NCBI GenBank assembly: GCA_028583405.1
Contig: CM053249.1
Span: 42,189,499 to 42,253,498 of the forward strand
Direction of reading: 5' to 3'
Length of the DNA: 64,000 bases
DNA from: Pogonophryne albipinna
Taxonomy: Eukaryota > Chordata > Actinopteri > Perciformes > Artedidraconidae
Below, in pieces: positions 1-10,499 of the stretch (position 1 is the stretch's first letter; each line of letters begins with the position of its first letter). The notes under the pieces are model-generated. The model did no database searches, was not told the DNA's origin, and was given only the letters and a program-made list of their open reading frames with translations. Position numbers and translations under genes: made by a program.

Positions 1-273
1 CGTGGCTCGTCACCATGACAACCACAGCACATCCAGAGCAGGTCGCGCGCTCTCAGAGTATTACTCAGAGTGGCGACGCGCGTGTTCGATGGACAGATGG
101 ATAATAATAAGCAGCAAGGCTCACCGGTTAAGCCGGCTGCCCTGACCTGTCGGTTATAGGCATCATGGCTCGCTGCATAAACCGGCTGTCTTTAAAAACC
201 TATTGGTTTTTAAGCAGCTCGGACAGCTCTCCTCCGGCGCGCCACACCCCGCGGGGCGCTGACGGCCCTCTCC

Positions 274-920
274 GTGATGCAGCTGTTAAGGATGATATCA
301 GCTGGTCACGTGGTGATCCCCCTGGGTCTCCTTCACAGTGAGGAGACTCCAGAGGTGGTTTATTTGCCTGCGTATCGACCCCGTGCGTCAGAGGAGACGC
401 ATGGTGTACATTCCTCCTTCCGTGGGTTGGGATTGAACCTACTGGAAAAATCTCTACGTCAGTGGGGGTGCCCCTGAGCAGAGTGACGTCACACACCACA
501 GTGTTCACAGACTCATCTCTCGCAGGCTGAGGAACGTGCATGTCGCAGGCAGTGGGGGGACAGTGGCCGGGTCACATTTCTCTCCATATAAACATGCTGG
601 AATTACTATATGGAAAGTAATCCAGCACTTCGCCCTGTTGCTGTACAATCAACATGTGTTGATTCGAACAGACAACAAAGCAGCGGCGGCCTACATAAAT
701 CGCCAGGGAGGTGTTCGATCAGCGCAGCTGCTGAACACACATCCTACACATCCAAATGGACAATGTTCCGTTTGGTATGTGGGGGAAATCCTGGACCCCG
801 TGGGGCACCCTGCCTCGTGCTGTCGTTCCTCCAGCTGTTGCTGGACAGGAATTTGACCTATAGCACGGTCGAAACATATGCTGCTGCCATTTCATCTCGC
901 CACGTAGATTGCTGTCAGCA
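274..920 (+). pseudogene. DIRS reverse transcriptase/RNase H region, frameshifted
   Basis: The stretch near 290-330 reads ISAGHVVIPLGLLH, a phrase typical of DIRS polyproteins just before the RNase H domain. The RNase H core follows near 655-715 and reads LIRTDNKAAAAYINRQGG, with the catalytic Asp in TDNK. The frame must be changed at about 480, 600 and 740 to follow the protein. The enzyme would have removed template RNA during reverse transcription. It is clearly non-functional here. Confidence 0.7.
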
Positions 921-922
921 CA

Positions 923-1691
923 GTGTGTAGTCACTCTCTGACAAAACGTTTTCTACGGGGAGCACAGAGACTCAGACCTGTGTCACGCGCTTTGGCGCCT
1001 CAATGGGTTTTGGCTTTAGTGTTACGCGCACTGAGTAAAGCTCCATTTGAACCTTTAGATCAGGTCCCCCTAAAGTTTTTGTCAGCCAAAGTAGCTCTGC
1101 TCTTGGCTCTGACATCAGCTAAAAGGGTGAGTGATTGGTCTGCTCTCTCTGTGGCTCCGTCATGTCTCCGGATCCAAGGAGATGGCAGCTTAGCTGTTTT
1201 GCGCCCTAACCCGGTTTTTATGCCAAAGGTGATCACAAGCTCGTTTAGATCGAGAGTGATAACCTTGGAGGGCTTCTTTCCTCCTCCTCACACATCAGAG
1301 GAGGAAGCCACATCTCATCTCCTCTGTCCCGTGCGCGCGCTGGCATGCTATGTTGCACGCACGGCTGCTTTATGCAAATCCCAGCGTCTGTTTGTGCATT
1401 ACAGAGAGCGCTCATTAGGGCAGCCTCTATCTGCACAGCGCCTGTCACACTGGCTGTGTGAGGCTGTGTCACAGGCGTATGTTTTCCTCTGGGTTGGATC
1501 CCCCGGAAAACATTAAAGCGCACAGCACCAGGAGAAAATCAACTTCTACGGCGTTGCACGGAGGAATGACAGTGGAAGACATTTGCATTGCTGCATCTTG
1601 GTCTTCCCCCTGTTCTTTTATTCGTTTGTATTTGAGGGATTTCTCCCATTCCTCTCTGACACATTCAGTACTGAATAGCCTGCCAGAATGA
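923..1691 (+). pseudogene. DIRS tyrosine recombinase (integrase), one frameshift
   Basis: Reading from about 945 gives a recombinase core with LTSAKRVSDWSAL, which holds the first catalytic Arg. After a shift to another frame near 1480-1516 comes AHSTRRK (the H-x-x-R box) and then RLYLRD near 1623-1640, whose Tyr is the likely nucleophile. In DIRS elements this enzyme inserts the circular DNA copy into the genome without making a target duplication. The spacing of the catalytic boxes is as expected for the family. The single frameshift inside the catalytic domain would abolish activity. Confidence 0.75.
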
Positions 1692-1994
1692 GTAATGTCG
1701 GGGGTTTTCAATTGCATGCCCTCTCTCCTGCCTGTCGGCACTTAGAGAGCGGCCTTTTGTTCCCTTCGAGTGAGACTCAATCTCTACTTTTTATAAACGA
1801 CAGGTAGCCCGAGTAAGCCTACCTTCGTTCCCTGATGGAGAATATTCATTTTTTAATGCTATATTCCCTGGGAATGGGATGCTCCATTTACGCACGGCAA
1901 AATGGACATGGGTTATTAACTGAGTAGGTGTGTTTTGTGCTTCTGGTAACGGACGGAACCAGTGGGGCGTAGACTACATCCTGCTTCGCCCTTA

Positions 1995-2323
1995 ACCCAA
2001 TAGCGATAGCCTTAGAGGGCGAAGCCTTCTACGATATAGAACTGGGGTTACGTAATGTAACCCAGCTTGTATGAGTATAGGCGCAGCCCTCTAAGGTTCG
2101 GGCCCCACTGGCTCCGCGAATAGCTGAAGAAAAGCTGTTGGAGTGGATTGTAGGGCCTACTTCCTATTTATACGGAAGTGAGCCTGGAGGTGGGGCCCAC
2201 GTCATAGGTGGGCGTGGAATAAGTCTGTCAGTGCTGCACACGTGCAGTGGGATTACCCAATAGCGATAGCCTTAGAGGGCTGCGCCTATACTCATAGAAG
2301 CTGGGTTACATTACGTAACCCCA
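1995..2323. repeat. DIRS terminal repeats: inverted and direct copies
   Basis: The segment 2042-2094 is an almost perfect inverted copy of 2271-2323 (one mismatch seen). Each arm includes the small palindrome GGTTACGTAATGTAACC. In addition, CCCAATAGCGATAGCC and the bases after it occur in direct orientation at 1996-2020 and 2256-2280. Inverted termini combined with split direct repeats are the hallmark of DIRS ends and of the internal complementary region used to circularise the element. Confidence 0.75.
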
Positions 2324-2927
2324 GTTTCACTTCCAGAAACATACACACGTTCCCTCACTGTCGCTCTACCATCCACAAACACACATGCACAAGCCACACC
2401 CCTCTCTCTCTCTTAAAGGGACAGTGATCTCATCTCACTCTGCATGACCCTAATATCATAACATGTGTGCTCTGGAGAATCACAGAACGGACAATCGTCC
2501 TTATTATTATGAAGTTTAAATCAATTATTTAAAGGTGTTTGTTAAATTCGGCATCATGTAAGTTGCTGACAGGTCCACACACTGCTTTCCCGCAGCGAGG
2601 CTCCCCCGCACTCCTGCTGATAGTTGACGAGCGTCAAGCTCCTCAACCCCCCCGCCCCCGTTGATAATTCTCGATCGTTGGCACGCTGATAACAATTCTT
2701 TTCTTTTTAAAAGGTGTTAAACACCTGAACTAAGAACATCCATAACATTCACCTGTTTGCAACTTACAAATTATGTATCACTTGTATATAGACTCTTATG
2801 GCACTACTTCTATTCTGTTTTATTGTTACTGTTGGTGGAGCCTGGGACCTAAGATTTTCATTGACATAACTACACTGTAGCTATGTACGAATGACAATAA
2901 AAGCCTTGAATCCTCAAATTGAATCCT
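2324..2927. other. Non-coding stretch between DIRS and Tc1 remnants
   Basis: No coding exon is visible. An AATAAA lies at about 2895 within GACAATAAAAGCC, preceded by AT-rich sequence. This could be the 3' end of an unidentified element or transcript, but nothing else supports that. Confidence 0.35.
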
Positions 2928-3325
2928 TGAATATCCTACAGTATAATGCCAGGGTGTATGCCCACCAGCTGAAGCTCAGCCGAGGTTGGGGGGTGCAGCA
3001 GGACATCACTCGAAATATAAAAGTCAATGTGATACAGAATGGCTTCAAAAAAATAAAATCGGCCTTGTGGAATGGTCCAGTCAGAGCTTATTCCAGAAGA
3101 GCTGTGAAATAACCTCAAGAGAGACGCTGATACTAGACATCCTGAGAATATTTCTGAGCTGAAGCAGTTCTGTGAGGAGGAACCCTCTGAAATTCCTCCT
3201 GAACATCCTGAAATATTGGAAGCGTTAGTTTTAAAGCTATTGCTGCCAAGGTTCAACAAGGGTTCTCTTACCTTTCCACCAGCACTGCAAGTGTGATGGG
3301 TGTTCAATAAATACAAAAATGATTA
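2928..3325 (+). mobile_element. Tc1/mariner-like transposon remnant, 3' third
   Basis: The nucleotide sequence follows the end of fish Tc1-type transposase genes. It contains a decayed QQD block (the family reads QQDNDPKHTSK), the LWNGPVR counterpart of the EWPSQSPDLNP block, TGACCTCAAGAGAG, then GCTGAAGCAGTTCTGTGAGGA and ATTGCTGCCAA. The terminal region ends in TGTTCAATAAATAC. Several small indels and stops destroy the frame. The 5' half and the terminal inverted repeats are missing. Confidence 0.7.
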
Positions 3326-3752
3326 TAAAAACATTGTGTTGGGAAAATACTGAATGTACTCTTCTAATATCAGAGTAGCACATGATAACAAAGGCCCTAC
3401 GTAGCTGTGTACGTAACAGGATGTATGATTACCTAGAAGAGAATCAGGACTGTTTTAGGCGTATGCTAGCTATGTGACAACGATTAACATGATGATTCAG
3501 CCTCTATGGAGATAGACATATGACTGTCATGTTTATTGCTTACGCAGGCCTTAGCTAATCTGAACTAAACATTGAATACTGCTTTGAAACGGTATTCTGC
3601 ATCTTGTGACTGTAACAGCCTCACTTGTATTTAAGGCATGTGAAGGACACTGTTCTGGGAACTATTTTGTCCCAGACAGCTCTGTGTGTGATGACTACTT
3701 CCATTCTTGCAACAAGGATAATAAATACATGTAACCTGATATTTTTCCTAAC
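3326..3752 (+). other. Non-coding; weak LTR-like features
   Basis: Sequence starting TGTTGGG at 3337, a TATTTAAG box near 3628 and an AATAAA near 3720 loosely resemble the U3-R-U5 order of a solo LTR. The right boundary would be interrupted by the hAT insertion at 3753. No matching partner LTR or target duplication was found, so this stays tentative. Confidence 0.25.
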
Positions 3753-5108
3753 CAGCGACGTGCGGTCAGGGGAGGCAGGTGAGGCAGAGCCTCACTTGTC
3801 ATTCTCCAATGTAACGGAAAAAAAGAATAATAATACAAATAATAATAATAATAAAATGTGTCCACTGATCTGTGTTGTAAATGTGATTTCTGTTTGATTC
3901 CAATCGCTTTTTATAGTAAAAATCGGCTAATTTGCCGAGCTCCGCTACAACTACGCGGAGCGATGAGATTGAGAAGTGAGGCAGGGACGAGCTCTGCCTC
4001 ACAGAAGCCCACAGTAACTTGCTGGAGCACGGGCACTAATTTAGTGCGGGCACTTATTTTGTGAGCGCGCTCAAGCCAGTTACTGTGTGGTGAGGTGAGG
4101 CACAGATGAGCTCTGCCTCACCTCAGGATGCGTCACCCCACAGAAACTGGCTGGAAAGTGGGCCCTAAGCGCATGCCTGCACCATCTCACTGTATGTCAC
4201 CAATGTAATGTTTGTAGATCCCTTTATTACATTTATCCTCGCCATCCATAGTCTCTAAATAACTTATTTCACGTATATATGATATTTAAGCTCGCTGGTC
4301 TCATCATACAACGGCAATAAAAAAGCACCAGGGGAGGCAGCCACAACCTCTGCCGCACTGAAGGGGGCGCAAGTGAGCCCACAGGTTCTTGTTGCTACTG
4401 TTATTCTACGCAGACGAAAACAACAAGATAGACTTTTGAAACTAGAGGAAGATAAGGAGGGCTTTTACAAAAAAGTAATAAAGATTGTTGTCCAGAAGGA
4501 TAGCATGGACTTCATCTTCAAGTCAAGGTAAGACCACAATTGTAATGAAAATGGGATCTTACTAAGAAAGAACAATCCAATATTTAGATTTTGGGTATCC
4601 TTTTGTTGAACGGTCTGTTTAAAATGAATCGAAGCATCAGACTAAAAAAGCTTTTGAAAATGACAAAATATTTAGATTAAAGGTGGGGTAGGTAAGTTTG
4701 AGAAACCGGCACGATATACACTTTTTGTTATATTCCATGGAATGCTCTTAACATCCCGATAGCAATGAATATCTTAAGTGCTTTGACAAAAAATACATAA
4801 AAACATTTCATCTGTGGAAGCCTTAGTACTGTAAAAAGCACGACCACTCATTTTAGCCGGCCCGGCTAAAATAACCTGCCTGTCAGCCTTCCATCTGTGC
4901 ACAAACTTATCTCGTGCCCTCATTGGTCATGTGCGCGTTCGTGTGTGTTGGAGGAGGGGCTGTGTATTTTCAAATTCTAGCACACTCGAGCTGGTTTCTC
5001 CAAAATTACCTACCCCGCCACCTTTAAGGTCAAAATATATAATATTTGTAAATCTGACTCTGAAAGAGTCAGTGCCTCACCAGCCATGAACCTCACCGCA
5101 CGTCACTG
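3753..5108. mobile_element. Non-autonomous hAT element with 8-bp target duplication
   Basis: The element starts CAGCGACGTGCGGT and ends, on the other strand, CAGTGACGTGCGGT. It is flanked on both sides by the identical octamer TTCCTAAC (3745-3752 and 5109-5116). An 8-bp duplication with CAG...CTG termini is diagnostic for hAT transposons. The inside is rich in GTGAGGCAGAGCCTCAC-like short palindromes near both ends. No transposase reading frame remains. A younger MITE sits inside it. Confidence 0.85.
4681..5023. mobile_element. TTAA-flanked MITE nested in the hAT element
   Basis: The ends AGGTGGGGTAGGTAA and (other strand) AGGTGGCGGGGTAGGTAA are imperfect inverted repeats. Both sides carry TTAA (4677-4680 and 5024-5027), the target preferred by piggyBac- and Kolobok-type transposases. 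A second, truncated copy in the opposite orientation lies at 56500-56690. No coding sequence is present. Confidence 0.75.
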
Positions 5109-5208
5109 TTCCTAACATAATGGTTATGAGGCTGGATGAAAAGTTTAAGTAGCACCAAAGTTGTTCAAATGTTCCTCACATCAGTGTGTGAAATTTAAAT
5201 CCATACAA

Positions 5209-5869
5209 TAGGCGCTTTCTATTTCTCAGAGTACTTTCCCCCCGAACTAGGCCGATAGGGGGGGGAAGATTTGGTTTCACACCAAAAAGATCTGGAACTA
5301 GTCCCTAGTTTGCGCAAACCTTTTCACCCCAGATAGTCCCTGCTAGAGAGGTGGTACTTTCCTGGGGAGGAAATGGTTCGTGGGTGTGTCGGCCACACTA
5401 ACAATTTCTGATTGGCTGGGCGAATTGCAAACCACGCCCCGTAAAAAGTTTTGGGAAGCCGCCATTTGATTTGCTTGCATTAGCATTATCCCAGCGCACC
5501 AACAGAGAGAGACTAACTTATGGCAACACAAAAGAAAACATGGTGGAGTGATGAGGAGGTGTCTGCGCTTCTGGCGATTTACTCGGAAGACGAGAGCGAC
5601 CCAGCAGCTTCTACTGAAGCCGGTCCCCAACTCCGGGGGACTTCGGGTGGCAGTATACGCCGTGAAGTTGTTTGCGGCCTGCCAGTAAACCCAAAGCAGA
5701 AGCAGAAGAAGAAGAAGTGACGTCAGCGGCTTCATTTGTGTAATCCTCCCTCAGGGACTTATTCCGGTGAGAACGCGATCTACTAGGACAGTTCCAGGGA
5801 CTAAAGAGTTCGGGGGGAACAAGTACCGGGGACAAGTAACGGCTAAGTACTTGGTGTGAAAGTCGCTAA
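5209..5869. mobile_element. PIF/Harbinger-like MITE
   Basis: The outer ends GCGCTTTC...AGTACTT and (other strand) GCGACTTTC...AGTACTT are imperfect inverted repeats of about 25 bp. The flanks are TAG/TAA, compatible with a degraded 3-bp Harbinger target duplication. Inside lies a short MYB/SANT-like reading frame, also typical of Harbinger elements, where a separate MYB-like protein partners the nuclease. The exact termini are uncertain by a few bases. Confidence 0.6.
5520..5720 (+). pseudogene. MYB/SANT-like N-terminal fragment of a Harbinger accessory gene
   Basis: A 66-codon frame begins MATQKKTWWSDEEVSALLAI, matching the first helix of MYB/SANT-like DNA-binding domains with its spaced tryptophans. 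After about 25 residues the similarity stops and the frame runs into a Lys-rich tail. This indicates an internal deletion that removed helices two and three. Full-length relatives bind transposon ends together with the Harbinger nuclease. This stub cannot do so on its own. Confidence 0.5.
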
Positions 5870-7203
5870 TAATTGATTTTTCTGAAAACAAAAACGCTAA
5901 TAGTTTGATCTGTGATCACCGTAGTAATACAAAGATGTAGCTCCGAGATGCACATGACTTGACTGTGGTTTGATGTTACCACCAGACATCAATCTACTGA
6001 AAGAGTTCTGGTCCACCTGATGACTCAGCAGGACCTCAGCCCCCTTCTCCTGCTCCAACAGCGACTCAGCATTTTGTCTGGTTACAGATCTGTGTGTGTC
6101 CAAGTCTCTATCTGTAGGCCTGTGTGACAAAGTCGTTTTCGAAGTGGATCTACTTTAGGGAAATTACTTCTGTGCATTTTGAATGTTGAACTAAAAGCAG
6201 CAGCAGTGATTAGTTTTGACTCCCTGTTTTATCCTTATTTTCAGATTTAAGGAGCTCAGGTCTCAAACTTGTCTTTGAAAGTTTAGGGATCTTTTTGGTT
6301 GTTGTTTTGGCATTGCTCATATCAGAAGATTTTTACACTGTGCTGCTGACCTTTACTTACTGTAGGAGTGGGAAGAGTGACAGTAGCACATTAATGTTAT
6401 GTTTTAGGTGAAGGAGATAATGAGCTGGTTTAGTTATGTTAAAAGATAATTGTCTACAAAAATCACTTAATATAGCAACATAATGTAAAATGTAAAACTA
6501 GCATTCCATTTGAATGTTAAAATAGCCGGGATGTGTCCCAACAGTTCTTACAGAGGAAAAGCCCTTCCCAGCGCTGCCTCTGCTCTTGGTCCTGATCTTG
6601 GTGAGTGCTGACTCAGCAATGTCAGCTCGCTCCTGTAAACCGTGATCGTTTTTCTCGCGTCCAGGAGAGAAGCTTAAAAAGGAGACTAAATGGAGTCTCT
6701 GAGAAGGTTCAAAATTGGTACTTTAATTAATAAAAGCGCGGTAATGTTACAAACAGGATATTGTTCAGTCAGGAGAGAAAGGCTGCAGCTTCCTCTCCCA
6801 GGTGACGGCCGTGCAGAAGAGAGCTCACAAGCCTTCGTCTTTCCCGCTTGCTGCTTCTTCGCTCCTCCTCTCTGGGAGCTGTAGTGACGTAGGAGACTTC
6901 CCCCTCGGTCTCCTGTGTCCGATATTGCGTTAAACAGAGGATTTCGACATTTTACATTCATTGCTTACTTCCACATGCCTTTTCTCCTCCTTATCTCTTT
7001 CATAACTTTATATGTAATACATGTTAACGGCGTCAATTGCCACTTTAATGATACTAATGGACGGTAGTCCCGGATGTCGTCATGAAGGATTTTCAGAATA
7101 AAAGCTTGGTATTGAGAACTTCCGTTTTTTTCCAGAATAAAATAGCATTTAAACTGACGGTATGTTTAATCTACATTATGCTATTAAACATTGATTTTAA
7201 TTT
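5870..7203. other. Region downstream of the myosin gene, no gene seen
   Basis: No convincing exon or known repeat is visible. Short open frames here (for example on the minus strand at 5897-6130) lack recognisable domains or splice context. The region would hold the 3' untranslated part of the myosin transcript if it is expressed, but no clear minus-strand AATAAA was found close to the stop at 7204. Confidence 0.4.
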
Positions 7204-7278
7204 CTAACACTCCTCAGCGTCATCCAGCTCATGGACGGTCTTCCTGTACTTTGTGAGGTTCATGTTAGCTTGTTCCTC
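7204..7278 (-). CDS. MYH last visible exon, early stop
   Basis: After the acceptor TTGCAG, the exon reads [20 protein letters not shown] and then AEEC before TAG at 7204-7206. Family members continue with RADIAESQVNKLR and more, so the C-terminal assembly region is missing. A GT inside GAGTGTTAG could be a very weak donor, but no downstream coding sequence fits. Entry phase 0 agrees with the preceding exon. Confidence 0.75.
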   Translation of the reverse strand, partial: EEQANMNLTKYRKTVHELDDAEEC

Positions 7279-7361
7279 CTGCAATGACAACCAAACAGGA
7301 GGATCATGAACCTGTGCGTGTCAAACAGGGTGAGAGTGAGCAGCAGGTGGATGTGACATAC

Positions 7362-7562
7362 AGCCTCCTCCACTTGTCTCTTGTAAGCCTTCATCTTGTT
7401 CTGCAGCCTCTCCACCAGCTCATGCATCCTCTGCTGGTTCTTCTGGTCCTCCTCTGACTGAAATAGGAGCTCTTTCTGCCGCCTCTCGTTCTTCCGCAGT
7501 GTCTTCACTGTCTCAGCGTGCCACTTCTGCTCCGAGTCCAACTCTAGCTCCATCTCCTTCAC
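7362..7562 (-). CDS. MYH rod exon, 67 codons
   Basis: Bounded by TTGCAG and GTATGT, this exon reads from [15 protein letters not shown] through [18 protein letters not shown] to [10 protein letters not shown]. It aligns without gaps to the penultimate large exon of sarcomeric myosins (family: VRKYERRVKELTYQTEED). Phase is 0 at both ends. The TLRKNERR spelling differs from skeletal and cardiac myosins and points to a diverged paralog. Confidence 0.9.
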
Positions 7563-8255
7563 CTGCAACAAGTTAGCTTTCATTAGCTGTCAACTGTTAA
7601 TGAGTAGTACCTTGCTACTGGTAAAACATTCTGTTCATAGCCGTCTATCTCAACTTCAATTTCCATTTTCACTTCTGAATTTTCTAACTGGAAGGAAAAA
7701 TATGAACGGCACATGACGCAAAGAAAACGCTTTCTTCAGGTCGTCGTAGCGACAGCATATGTATGCTATGAGAAGAACGTCTGGTCTATGTCATGGGGGT
7801 AAGATAAATGCTTTTATGACTACAGGAAAGAGAGGGAGGAATAAACAAGTTGCATGGCATCCTGTATAGGGGGGCCTCTGATCAGTGTTTGGGTCTATTG
7901 TGATCACCTGCTGTTGTGTGCCATGTAAATGATCTTTGATGTTAACCTATAACACAGTCTGTTTCACAGACAGTAGGAAGCACTCTTTGGGAGGCGTCAT
8001 GCGTGGATGCATTACAAAAATATCTTAAAGGAGTTTATATGAATATTGTGTTTCTTTGCATATTTTGCTAACTCATAATTATTTCTAGACAGCATGTAAG
8101 GCAGGAATGTGGACCCAAGAGCCGTGCAAAACCGGGGAGGCAGATAAATGAATATAAACAAAAGGCAAGCGTTATTAATATAAAAGCTGGTGCAAAAGCT
8201 GAAAAAGTACAAAACTAAAATCATGAAACAGCAGCTGATTTGAAGTTGTGATGAC

Positions 8256-8287
8256 AGGGTTCACATACTTTTCCTTGCCACTGTATT
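8256..8287 (+). repeat. Possible Tc1-type terminal scrap
   Basis: The words GGGTTCACATACTTTTCC and TTGCCACTGTA match the sequence that follows the transposase stop in many fish Tc1 elements. Nothing else of the element remains around it. It lies in the myosin intron next to the minisatellite. Confidence 0.4.
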
Positions 8288-8416
8288 ACGTGTCTCTACT
8301 GTGACATGTCTCCTTGCTTTAATGTTCAAAAAGCTCTTTATTCTTCTCATACTGCCTGAGCTGCAGCACCTCTTTCCACCCTCTGTCTGAAACCAGCTCT
8401 GTTGTGATTGGACAAC

Positions 8417-9350
8417 CGCTTAGTCAGGAACATCCCACCGCTTAGTCAGGAACATCCCTCCGCTTAGTCAGGAACATCCCTCCGCTTAGTCAGGACCATC
8501 CCTCCGCTTAGTCAGGACCATCCCTCCGCTTAGTCAGGACCATCCCTCCGCTTAGTCAGGAACATCCCTCCGCTTAGTCAGGAACATCCCACCGCTTAGT
8601 CAGGAACATCCCTCCGCTTAGTCAGGAACATCCCTCCGCTTAGTCAGGAACATCCCACCGCTTAGTCAGGAACATCCCTCCGCTTAGTCAGGAACATCCC
8701 ACCGCTTAGTCAGGAACATCCCTCCGCTTAGTCAGGAACATCCCTCCGCTTAGTCAGGAACATCCCTCCGCTTAGTCAGGAACATCCCTCCGCTTAGTCA
8801 GGAACATCCCTCCGCTTAGTCAGGAACATCCCTCCGCTTAGTCAGGACCATCCTGCCGCTTAGTCAGGAACATCCCTCCGCTTAGTCAGGAACATCCCTC
8901 CGCTTAGTCAGGAACATCCCTCCGCTTAGTCAGGAACATCCCGCCGCTTAGTCAGGACCATCCCTCCGCTTAGTCAGGAACATCCCACCGCTTAGTCAGG
9001 ACCATCCCTCCGCTCAGTCAGGAACATCCCTCCGCTCAGTCAGGAACATCCCGCCGCTCAGTCAGGAACATCCCTCCGCTCAGTCAGGAACATCCCTCCG
9101 CTCAGTCAGGAACATCCCTCCGCTTAGTCAGGAACATCCCTCCGCTTAGTCAGGAACATCCCGCCGCTTAGTCAGGAACATCCCGCCGCTTAGTCAGGAC
9201 CATCCCACCGCTTAGTCAGGAACATCCCACCGCTTAGTCAGGAACATCCCTCCGCTTAGTCAGGACCATCCCACCGCTTAGTCAGGAACATCCCTCCGCT
9301 TAGTCAGGAACATCCCACCGCTTAGTCAGGACCATCCCTCCGCTTAGTCG
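8417..9350 (+). repeat. 22-bp minisatellite, about 42 copies, in a myosin intron
   Basis: The unit CGCTTAGTCAGGAACATCCC plus two variable bases (usually TC, sometimes AC or GC) is repeated head to tail. Variants are non-random: GGACCATC replaces GGAACATC in scattered units, and CGCTCAG replaces CGCTTAG only in a run near 9010-9110, as expected from local duplication. It lies between the myosin exons at 7362 and 9506. Confidence 0.95.
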
Positions 9351-9505
9351 ATCAATTTGTTGGCTAATATGTGTGTGTAGTTGATTGCCTTATAGTGTTT
9401 CTTAAATGAAGGTCAGAGTTGTCAATCACATCTGCGAGTGGTGAATATTCATACCTGCTTTGATAGAAAACAGCAAGCATGAAAATGTGCAAAGTGATGG
9501 TATAC

Positions 9506-9676
9506 CTTTCCCTCCAACTTCTGGATGATCTTCTTGCCTCCCTTCAGAGCCGTCTGCTCGGCCTCCTCCACCCTGCTGCTCATGTCTCTGATCTGAGCCT
9601 CCAGATAGTTCCTCCCTCTCTCCAGGTGGAGCGTGTGCTCCTTCTCCAGACGCAGCTCCTCCCCCACTTTTGCCAA
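9506..9676 (-). CDS. MYH rod exon, 57 codons
   Basis: The exon runs from an acceptor TTTAG to a GTATAC donor and reads LAKVGEELRLEKEHTLHLER through RVEEAEQTALKGGKK to QKLEGK. It matches the family's ELKKEQDTSAHLER...DEAEQ.ALKGGKKQ.QKLE segment. Both ends are in phase 0. The heptad pattern is intact. Confidence 0.9.
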
Positions 9677-9768
9677 CTAAACACATTTTGGCAGCCATGT
9701 TTATTTGATATGACTTAACATGTGTTTGCTATAATATCTCTTCACCCGCTGTCTTTGACGTGTTTTAC

Positions 9769-9894
9769 CTCACAGCCGGTCTTCTTGGACCAGTCTGTGT
9801 ATCCTCTCAGCTCTCCTCTCAGCTCCTCGTGCTCCTGCTGCAGATTCTGGAGATCCATCTCCAGATTCCGCCTCCCACTCAGAGCCAACTGGAA
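9769..9894 (-). CDS. MYH rod exon, 42 codons
   Basis: Following a TTCAG acceptor, it reads FQLALSGRRNLEMDLQNL through QQEHEELRGELRGY to KTGCE, then a GTAAAA donor. It corresponds to the family's NTSLINQKKKLE.DL segment but is much more divergent than its neighbours, including GY and W residues unusual in a coiled coil. Phase is 0 on both sides. Confidence 0.8.
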
Positions 9895-9992
9895 CTGAAC
9901 ACACAGGAGAAACATCGGGAAGGTCATCAATCTACGGCAATTCTGCCATTACAGGTTACATGTTTAAGTGAAGCAGAGACAGACTGAATCAC

Positions 9993-10196
9993 CTGGCTGT
10001 GGAGGTAGCTGAGTTTCTCCTTGGCCTCCTGCAGCTCAGTGTCTAAGACCTTTCTGGCTCTTTCTGCACTCTCCAGGGCTGAACGAGTCCCTGTTGCCTC
10101 GCTGAATAACAGAGTGCAGCGCCTCTCCACAGCCACCTGCTCCTCCCTGTCCTCCTCATGGCTCCGGACCTCCTCCTCCAGCTGGGCCTGCAACTC
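9993..10196 (-). CDS. MYH rod exon, 68 codons
   Basis: The exon begins ELQAQLEEEVRSHEEDREEQ, continues VAVERRCTLLFSEATGTRSA and ends KEKLSYLHSQ before a GTGATT donor. The family reads VERRN.LLQAELEELR and RVQLLHSQ here. The phase is 0/0 and there is no stop. Confidence 0.88.
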
Positions 10197-10306
10197 CTGG
10201 GACAGAACAGGACGGGACAGACAGACAGGACAGACAGACAGTCATACCCAATGTAAGCCTCTTGGGAAGCAGCGTGTTAAACAAATACTGTGTCTTATGT
10301 GCAGAC

Positions 10307-10499
10307 CTTCATCTGTTGTTGCATCTTCTTGCTATTCTTGTTGAGCTCGGTGCTGTTCTTGGTGAGCATGTCCACCTGCAGCTCCAGCTCGGTGATGTCA
10401 GCTTCCTGTTTCTTCTTCAGCTTCAGCCCCTCAGCTTTGCTGTTCATCTCCAGGTCCAAAGAGGCCTGCAGCGACTCCAGGGCCCTCTGGTGGCTTTTT
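10307..10499 (-). CDS. MYH rod exon, 64 codons
   Basis: One base completes the Arg codon split from the preceding exon. The exon then reads KSHQRALESLQASLDLEMNS and EGLKLKKKQEADITELELQ and ends KKMQQQMK at a GTCTGC donor. The family equivalent is RV.DSLQ.SLD.E.RSRN.ALR.KKKMEGDLNEMEIQL. The S-R-N motif is altered but length is preserved. Confidence 0.88.

Larger units (their letters stand above)
1..2323 (+). mobile_element. Decayed DIRS-type (tyrosine-recombinase) retrotransposon, 3' portion
   Basis: Pieces of an RNase H domain and a tyrosine recombinase occur in order on the plus strand, followed by inverted and split direct repeats. That is the layout of DIRS elements, which integrate by recombination rather than with an integrase. 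The coding frame changes several times (near 480, 600, 740 and 1480), so the copy is dead. The 5' part of the element lies outside the window or is too decayed to place. A fragment of a similar element recurs at 42.05 kb. Confidence 0.75.

Noticed and set aside
8417..9350. CRISPR-like look of the 22-bp array
   Set aside because: There are no spacers: units are directly adjacent. The sequence is a vertebrate intron.
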